From positions 1 through 35,533 of the forward strand of contig VGAJ01000008.1 of assembly GCA_016870795.1 (NCBI GenBank): DNA of 35,533 nt. Reading direction: 5' to 3'. This document shows positions 31,310 through 35,533 of the stretch, in pieces; within the stretch, counting starts at the first letter, position 1, and each line of letters begins with the position of its first letter. The position numbers and the translations under genes are program-made. Source of the DNA: Actinomycetota bacterium (lineage in GTDB: Bacteria > Actinomycetota > Actinomycetes > Nanopelagicales > Nanopelagicaceae). The notes below the pieces were generated by a model, which worked only from the letters and a program-made list of their open reading frames with translations, did no database searches and was not told the DNA's origin.

Positions 31310-32176
31310 TTAGAAATCCAATCCGATATCTAGTACTGGGGCTGAGTGGGTTAACGCACCAACTGCTAAGTAATCAACACCTGTTGCAGCATAGGCGGCA
31401 GCATTTTCAAGTTTTAGACCGCCTGATGATTCAAGTTTAGTATTGGATCCTCTAGCAATTTCAACAGCTGCTTTAGTCTGCTCAATACTCATATTGTCTA
31501 GCAGCACTATTTCAACGCTGCATTGCAGAGCCTCTTTTAACTGTTCTAAGGTATCAACTTCAACCTCAATAAGAGCACCTGGCGCAGCTTTCTTAACCCG
31601 ATTAATCGCCTCACTAACTGAGCCAGCTGCAGCAATATGGTTATCTTTGATTAAAGCTTGATCGCTAAGGTTCAATCGATGATTTAAGCCGCCGCCCATA
31701 CGAACTGCATATTTCTCAAGCTCCCTAAGTCCGGGAGTTGTTTTTCTAGTGTCGCGAATAGCAGTTTTACTCGAAGAGACTTCTTTGACCCAGAGGTTAG
31801 TAAATGTTGCAATTCCGGAGAGATGAGAGAGAAAGTTCAGTGCAGTCCGCTCGGCTTTAAGTATCGATCTCGTCTCTGCCCTTAGGCGGATTAACTCAGT
31901 ATTAGCACTAACTTCCTGGCCATCTTTAACTAATAATTCGTATTCTTTTATCCCGCATTGCTCAAGAACAGTTGCAGCAACTAAGCAACCAGCAATTACT
32001 CCACTCTTTCTTGTAACAAAGCGGGCATTACTTACTTGAGATTGGTTAATTGTTGCCTGACTAGTTAAATCATCAGTAACTGAGTCCTCAGATAATGCTT
32101 CGCTTACCTTGCTATTGATTGCATCGGGGTTTAACCCTTGATTAGTTATTAACTTACTTAACGATTGTGAGATCAC
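31310..32176 (-). CDS. nadC: Quinolinate phosphoribosyltransferase
   Basis: The 288-residue enzyme makes nicotinate mononucleotide from quinolinate and PRPP. Visible landmarks are TFTNLWVKE-type segments with AERTALNFLSHLSGIAT, the phosphoribosyl-binding R-D-T-R-K-T-T-P-G-L-R motif, GGGLNHR, IKDNHI, and the C-terminal LESSGGLKLENA and VDYLAVGALTHS. The start is GTG 32176, inside the nadB frame, backed by a full GGAGGT at 32182-32187. It overlaps nadB by 23 bases and abuts coaX. NadB and NadC are present; NadA is not in this window. Confidence 0.95.
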   Translation of the reverse strand: MISQSLSKLITNQGLNPDAINSKVSEALSEDSVTDDLTSQATINQSQVSNARFVTRKSGVIAGCLVAATVLEQCGIKEYELLVKDGQEVSANTELIRLRAETRSILKAERTALNFLSHLSGIATFTNLWVKEVSSSKTAIRDTRKTTPGLRELEKYAVRMGGGLNHRLNLSDQALIKDNHIAAAGSVSEAINRVKKAAPGALIEVEVDTLEQLKEALQCSVEIVLLDNMSIEQTKAAVEIARGSNTKLESSGGLKLENAAAYAATGVDYLAVGALTHSAPVLDIGLDF

Positions 32177-33782
32177 TATTCACCTCCGTAATCGTTGAGC
32201 TCCAAGAGCCATCACTTGCAAGCTTTTGAGTAATTCTCTTTAGCCATGCATTTGAGCTCTCTGGATAATCCTGGCGGTAATGAGAGCCTCTAGATTCACG
32301 CCTTTCAAGTGCTGAGCGAGCAATGGCAGTTGCTAGCAGATATAAATTAGTAGTCTCCCAAGCATCAACGCTGGCATAAATTGTTGCAGCGCCTTTTAGT
32401 CGCTCTAAAGTTTTTAGAGTTTCCTTAAGTGATGCCTCACTTCTTACTACTCCAGCCCCCTTTGACATAGCTCTCTGTAGCTCGCCGCGAATAGATGGTG
32501 AGAGAAGAAAGTCATATGAATCCTGAGCAACGGGCTGTTCTTGAGGCAGTTGGTTTGCAGCAATATCTTCAGCAATTCGAGCTCCAAATACCAAGCCCTC
32601 TAGTAAGGAGTTGGAAGCAAGGCGATTAGCCCCATGCGCCCCCGTGCAAGCAGTTTCGCCAACTGCATAAAGGCCAGCAACTGAGCTATGACCATTTAGA
32701 TCTGTTCTTACACCGCCTGAGGCATAGTGCGAAGCAGGAGATACTGGAATCAGATCAATTGCAGGATCAATCCCAATTTCTTTACATGAGGCATATATTG
32801 TTGGAAAGCGTTCTGAGAATTCTTTAATTCCTCTTGCATCAAGCCAGACATGTTGGCTATGAGTAATCTCCATCTGGCGTGAAATTTCTTTAGCAACAAC
32901 ATCGCGAGGAGCAAGATCAGCTAATTTGTGAACATCGCGCATAAATCGCTCACCGCGATTATTAACTAGAAATGCTCCTTCGCCCCTAAGAGCTTCTGAA
33001 ATTAAAGGTTGCTGACCTTTTGAACCTTCGCCGATATATAGAACTGTTGGATGAAACTGGATGAATTCCACATCAGCGACCTCTGCTCCTGCTCTTAAGG
33101 CAAGTGCAACGCCGTCACCAGTTGATACTGATGGATTAGTCGTTTGAGAATAAACCTGACCTAGCCCGCCAGTTGCTAGCACTACAGCTTTTGCTAACAC
33201 CTCGCCAACGCCATCTCGACTACCTTCGCCAATAACATGCAAGGTAACGCCGCAAACTCTTCCACTGTTACTCTTTAGAACATCTAAGACCAGAGCATGT
33301 TCGATAACTTCGATTCCAAGATCATCAGAGACTGCTGCAAGGAGAGCCCTTGATACTTCAGCTCCTGTTGCATCTCCTCCAGCATGAAGGATTCGATTTC
33401 TTAAATGTCCACCTTCTCTAGTCAGAGCAATCTCGCCAGTTTCTGACTTATCAAAGACAGCGCCTCTTGCAATCAATTTTCTTACCGCCTCTGGCCCTTC
33501 ACTAACCAAAACTTTTACTGCTGCTAGATCACATAGGCCTGCTCCTGCAACAAAGGTGTCTTCTTCATGTTGGCTTGGTGAATCTCCTGGTCCTAGAGCT
33601 GCAGCAATTCCGCCTTGCGCCCACTTTGTTGAGCCAGCATCGATGGATGACTTAGTAACTAGTAATACTGAAAGATTATGAGCTCGAATCTGCAGCGCAG
33701 TAGTAAGTCCTGCAACACCAGAGCCAATAACTACAACATCGGCTTGGGCTCGCCAGCCAGGAAGTGGCGCTCTAAGTCTCAT
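32154..33782 (-). CDS. nadB: L-aspartate oxidase
   Basis: The 542-residue flavoprotein oxidises aspartate to iminoaspartate, the first step of de novo NAD synthesis. The FAD site is DVVVIGSGVAGLTTALQI near residue 15. The active-site region includes STKWAQGGIAAA and EFIQFHPTVLY. HYASGGVRTDLNGHSSV and GANRLASNSLLEGLVFG near residue 390 are typical of the succinate-dehydrogenase/L-aspartate oxidase family. A helical C-terminal part (about 440-542) completes it. The ATG overlaps the panC stop by 4 bases, and the end overlaps nadC by 23. The product must be passed to NadA, encoded elsewhere. Confidence 0.95.
   Translation of the reverse strand: MRLRAPLPGWRAQADVVVIGSGVAGLTTALQIRAHNLSVLLVTKSSIDAGSTKWAQGGIAAALGPGDSPSQHEEDTFVAGAGLCDLAAVKVLVSEGPEAVRKLIARGAVFDKSETGEIALTREGGHLRNRILHAGGDATGAEVSRALLAAVSDDLGIEVIEHALVLDVLKSNSGRVCGVTLHVIGEGSRDGVGEVLAKAVVLATGGLGQVYSQTTNPSVSTGDGVALALRAGAEVADVEFIQFHPTVLYIGEGSKGQQPLISEALRGEGAFLVNNRGERFMRDVHKLADLAPRDVVAKEISRQMEITHSQHVWLDARGIKEFSERFPTIYASCKEIGIDPAIDLIPVSPASHYASGGVRTDLNGHSSVAGLYAVGETACTGAHGANRLASNSLLEGLVFGARIAEDIAANQLPQEQPVAQDSYDFLLSPSIRGELQRAMSKGAGVVRSEASLKETLKTLERLKGAATIYASVDAWETTNLYLLATAIARSALERRESRGSHYRQDYPESSNAWLKRITQKLASDGSWSSTITEVNSDLTIVK
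32182..32187 (-). promoter_or_regulatory. Full Shine-Dalgarno deciding the nadC start
   Basis: GGAGGT on the minus strand, 5 bases before GTG 32176, lies inside the nadB coding region. It is a perfect anti-16S match and the best ribosome site noted in the window, fixing the nadC start at a GTG rather than a later codon. Confidence 0.75.
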
Positions 33783-34588
33783 GCGCGCACCAGTGAGTTC
33801 TGCATCGCCATATTATCAATCAATCTAACGCCCTCAATCCACCCAGCAATAATTACTCGCGTTTTAAGACTTGATTCATCTGCCACTTGAAAGCTCTCTT
33901 CATCAATTATTTCAGCGTAATCTAAAGTAAATGAACTATGCTTTTCAATCTGCTTCAAAGCTTGGCGCGCGCTAGTAAGGCTTGATTCGCTGCTTGCCAC
34001 TCTTAGTATTTTTGAAATTACCTCTGCACTTTTAAGGCCTTGATCACTTAATCTGACATTTCGTGATGAGAGAGCAAGGCCGCTGGTATCTCGAATAGTT
34101 GGCACAGCAATTATCTGGATCTCTGGATGGATCCTTGCTGCCATTTCTTTAATCAGGAAGAGTTGCTGGAAATCTTTCTCGCCAAAGACTGCATATTTTG
34201 GCCGGCATAATTCAAAGAGGCGATTAACTACGGTCAATACTCCATCAAAGTGACCTAGGCGATGAACTCCTTCAAAACTTCTTCCAATCTCACCTGATGA
34301 GAGCTTCTTTAATTCACCTGGATAAATAATTTCATAACTTGGTCGCCAGAGAATTGTTGCGCCGGCCTCTTTGGCCAACTGGCTATCGTGTTTTGGAGTA
34401 GTTGGATATTTAGCTAGATCATCTTTATTTTCAAATTGAAGTGGATTAACAAAAACAGATACGGCTACCTCATCTGCTAATTCACGGGCGCGCCTAATTA
34501 GTGATTGATGACCAGCGTGAAGTGCTCCCATAGTGGGAACAAATGCGCATGGGTTATTAAGGTCGGTTAGGACTTCGACTTCTCTCAC
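33779..34588 (-). CDS. panC: Pantothenate synthetase
   Basis: The 269-residue enzyme joins pantoate and beta-alanine. The nucleotidyltransferase HIGH-type motif is FVPTMGALHAGHQSLI near residue 17. VSVFVNPLQFE, FDGVLTVVNRLFEL and VFGEKDFQQL follow, and the KMSKS-equivalent loop is GLALSSRNVRLS near 176. The start is GTG 34588 with GGAG 9 bases upstream. No panD or panB is nearby; in many actinobacteria panD is adjacent. It is 54 bases downstream of the folE-folK remnant and overlaps nadB by 4 bases. Confidence 0.95.
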   Translation of the reverse strand: MREVEVLTDLNNPCAFVPTMGALHAGHQSLIRRARELADEVAVSVFVNPLQFENKDDLAKYPTTPKHDSQLAKEAGATILWRPSYEIIYPGELKKLSSGEIGRSFEGVHRLGHFDGVLTVVNRLFELCRPKYAVFGEKDFQQLFLIKEMAARIHPEIQIIAVPTIRDTSGLALSSRNVRLSDQGLKSAEVISKILRVASSESSLTSARQALKQIEKHSSFTLDYAEIIDEESFQVADESSLKTRVIIAGWIEGVRLIDNMAMQNSLVRA

Positions 34589-34642
34589 TTTATTTACAGC
34601 TCCAGTCCGTTAGTGGTACCAGGCGATGGCAAGTCTACCCCG

Positions 34643-34843
34643 CTAATTAAGGGCCGCCAAAAGCACCTTTACCGCTCCAAAACCAGTTAATTGCGCCTCT
34701 GGGTCTACTTCCAACCAAGGTCGCAATACAAACTCCCGCTTTGGAGTATCACGTAGTCCATCGCGTTCCAGGTCTTCGCCAAGGGCTGAAAGGAGTCCAC
34801 TAATCGCTCGCTCAGCTCTATCCTGATCAAAGGATTCACTCAT
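34643..34843 (-). pseudogene. Fused folE-folK remnant (deletion scar of the folate operon)
   Basis: A 66-codon frame joins two unrelated families. Residues 1-36 (SFDQDRAERAISGLL, GEDLERDGLRDTPKR) match the N-terminus of GTP cyclohydrolase I (FolE). Residues 36-66 (REFVLRPWLEVDPEA, LLAALN) match the C-terminal end of actinobacterial FolK. Everything between, including the FolE zinc and catalytic residues, the FolK ATP site and presumably folP and folB, is missing. The join is near 34733-34741 and keeps the frame. It occupies the standard position between ftsH and panC, 4 bases after ftsH. Neither enzyme could function from this product. Homology is judged by eye, but both halves are characteristic. 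Confidence 0.85.
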
Positions 34844-34847
34844 CTAA

Positions 34848-35533
34848 CTAAGCATCTTTCGAAGATGGCTTTTTCTTTCGTTTTACGCTTTCATCACTTT
34901 TGCCATTTGCTCTTGGCTTTATTGCAACCGGAGGGATTCGAGAAGGAATGCGTGAAGACGATCCAGTCCAAGCAGGCCGCTTTGGTCTTGATGCCACATG
35001 TTTAAAAATTACCGCAATCTCTTCCTTCTGCAAGGTTTCTTTTTGTAACAGCTCTTCAACCAAAGCATCAAGAATCGAACGGTTTTCAATCAAGATTTCA
35101 TAGGCTTCTTGGTGGGCTTGTTCAATTAAGGTTTTGATCTCTTGATCAATTGTTGCTGCTAACTCCTCTGAATAATCTCTTTGATGTCCGTAATCTCTTC
35201 CCATAAATGGAGCAGCATCGCCGCTTCCTAACTTAATAGCGCCTAACTTCTCAGTCATTCCATATTGAGTAACCATTGCGCGTGCAAGGGTGGTTGCTTT
35301 CTCAATATCGTTAGATGCCCCAGTAGTTGGATCGTGGAATACCAGCTCTTCTGCAGCTCTTCCGCCCATTGTGTATGCAAGTTGATCAAGCATCTGATTT
35401 CTGGTCGTGGAGTATTTATCTTCATCGGGCAAGACCATGGTGTAACCAAGTGCTCGCCCTCTAGGCAAAATTGTTATCTTGTGGACTGGATCTGTGTGAG
35501 GAAGTGCGTGTGCAACTAAGGCATGGCCGCCTT
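34848..35533 (-). CDS. ftsH: ATP-dependent zinc metalloprotease FtsH, C-terminal part
   Basis: Only the peptidase domain is in the window; the frame is open at the right edge (reading GGHALVAHALPHTDPVHK at the edge, the last half of the HEGGH zinc motif). ILPRGRALGYTMVLPDEDKY, YTMGGRAAEELVF and TTGASNDIEKATTLARAMV are strongly diagnostic. The third zinc ligand is the Asp in S-N-D. A lysine-rich, disordered tail (KSDESVKRKKKPSSKDA) is typical of actinobacteria. The AAA+ domain and membrane anchors lie beyond the edge. It degrades membrane and some cytosolic proteins. A shorter start within the frame is not real, because conserved sequence continues upstream. Confidence 0.95.
   Translation of the reverse strand, partial: GGHALVAHALPHTDPVHKITILPRGRALGYTMVLPDEDKYSTTRNQMLDQLAYTMGGRAAEELVFHDPTTGASNDIEKATTLARAMVTQYGMTEKLGAIKLGSGDAAPFMGRDYGHQRDYSEELAATIDQEIKTLIEQAHQEAYEILIENRSILDALVEELLQKETLQKEEIAVIFKHVASRPKRPAWTGSSSRIPSRIPPVAIKPRANGKSDESVKRKKKPSSKDA

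Noticed and set aside
1-35533. CRISPR arrays, insertion sequences, prophage or integrase genes
   Set aside because: No regularly spaced repeats, transposase, integrase or terminal inverted repeats were seen on either strand.

Overview
The window looks like the chromosome of a small-genome, low-GC actinobacterium, probably a freshwater planktonic lineage of the acI/Nanopelagicales type. Evidence for this: an actinobacterial ftsH ... panC-nadB-nadC-coaX-lysS ... clpC order, a mycoredoxin-type glutaredoxin, a heliorhodopsin, visibly AT-rich codon use, and very tight packing. Three convergent gene pairs meet with zero intervening bases, many genes overlap by 1-8 bases, and no intergenic gap exceeds about 180 bases. 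The taxonomic assignment is inference from gene content. No rRNA, tRNA, CRISPR array, insertion sequence or prophage was seen.

Region 1 (about 271-14745) is a carbohydrate-use island in three transcription blocks. A rightward block encodes a DUF1349 protein, an ABM-fold (LsrG-like) protein, a DeoR-type regulator, a BtpA/SgcQ-family TIM barrel, a beta-hydroxyacid dehydrogenase, a DeoC/LsrF-type class I aldolase and a zinc alcohol dehydrogenase. A leftward block encodes an LsrB/RhaS-like binding protein, an RbsA-type ATPase, two RbsC-type permeases, an M42 metallopeptidase-family hydrolase and an FGGY sugar kinase. A third block, divergent from the binding protein, encodes DhaK and DhaL without a DhaM. 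The parts list mixes features of the lsr (AI-2) locus and of the cryptic E. coli sgc/frv loci (BtpA + M42 + DeoR), but the transporter is ABC rather than PTS and the binding protein lacks most canonical AI-2 contacts. I read it as a catabolic pathway for an unidentified small sugar, polyol or sugar conjugate. It is the best candidate here for an undescribed system.

Region 2 (about 14788-22461) holds housekeeping and accessory genes: a membrane-anchored trypsin-like protease, mycoredoxin, a small conserved acidic protein, a two-TM cysteine-rich protein, an S51-type peptidase, a DUF4864-like lipoprotein, a UbiA prenyltransferase, an NfeD-SPFH pair, an acetyltransferase, an old-yellow-enzyme reductase and an orphan Phd/YefM antitoxin. 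Region 3 (22520-25747) has a PsiE-family protein divergent from a heliorhodopsin. The heliorhodopsin meets a 45-residue DUF2256 protein tail to tail. A HigB-HigA-like toxin-antitoxin pair, an RDD protein and two small membrane proteins follow.

Region 4 (25878-35533) is leftward: clpC, an ArgA-like acetyltransferase, lysS, coaX, nadC, nadB, panC and the 3' part of ftsH, covering CoA, NAD, tRNA charging and proteolysis. Between panC and ftsH, where actinobacteria usually carry folE-folP-folB-folK, there is only a 66-codon ORF. Its first half looks like the N-terminus of FolE and its second half like the C-terminus of FolK. This is an in-frame scar left by deletion of the folate operon and suggests loss of de novo folate synthesis, unless the genes lie elsewhere.
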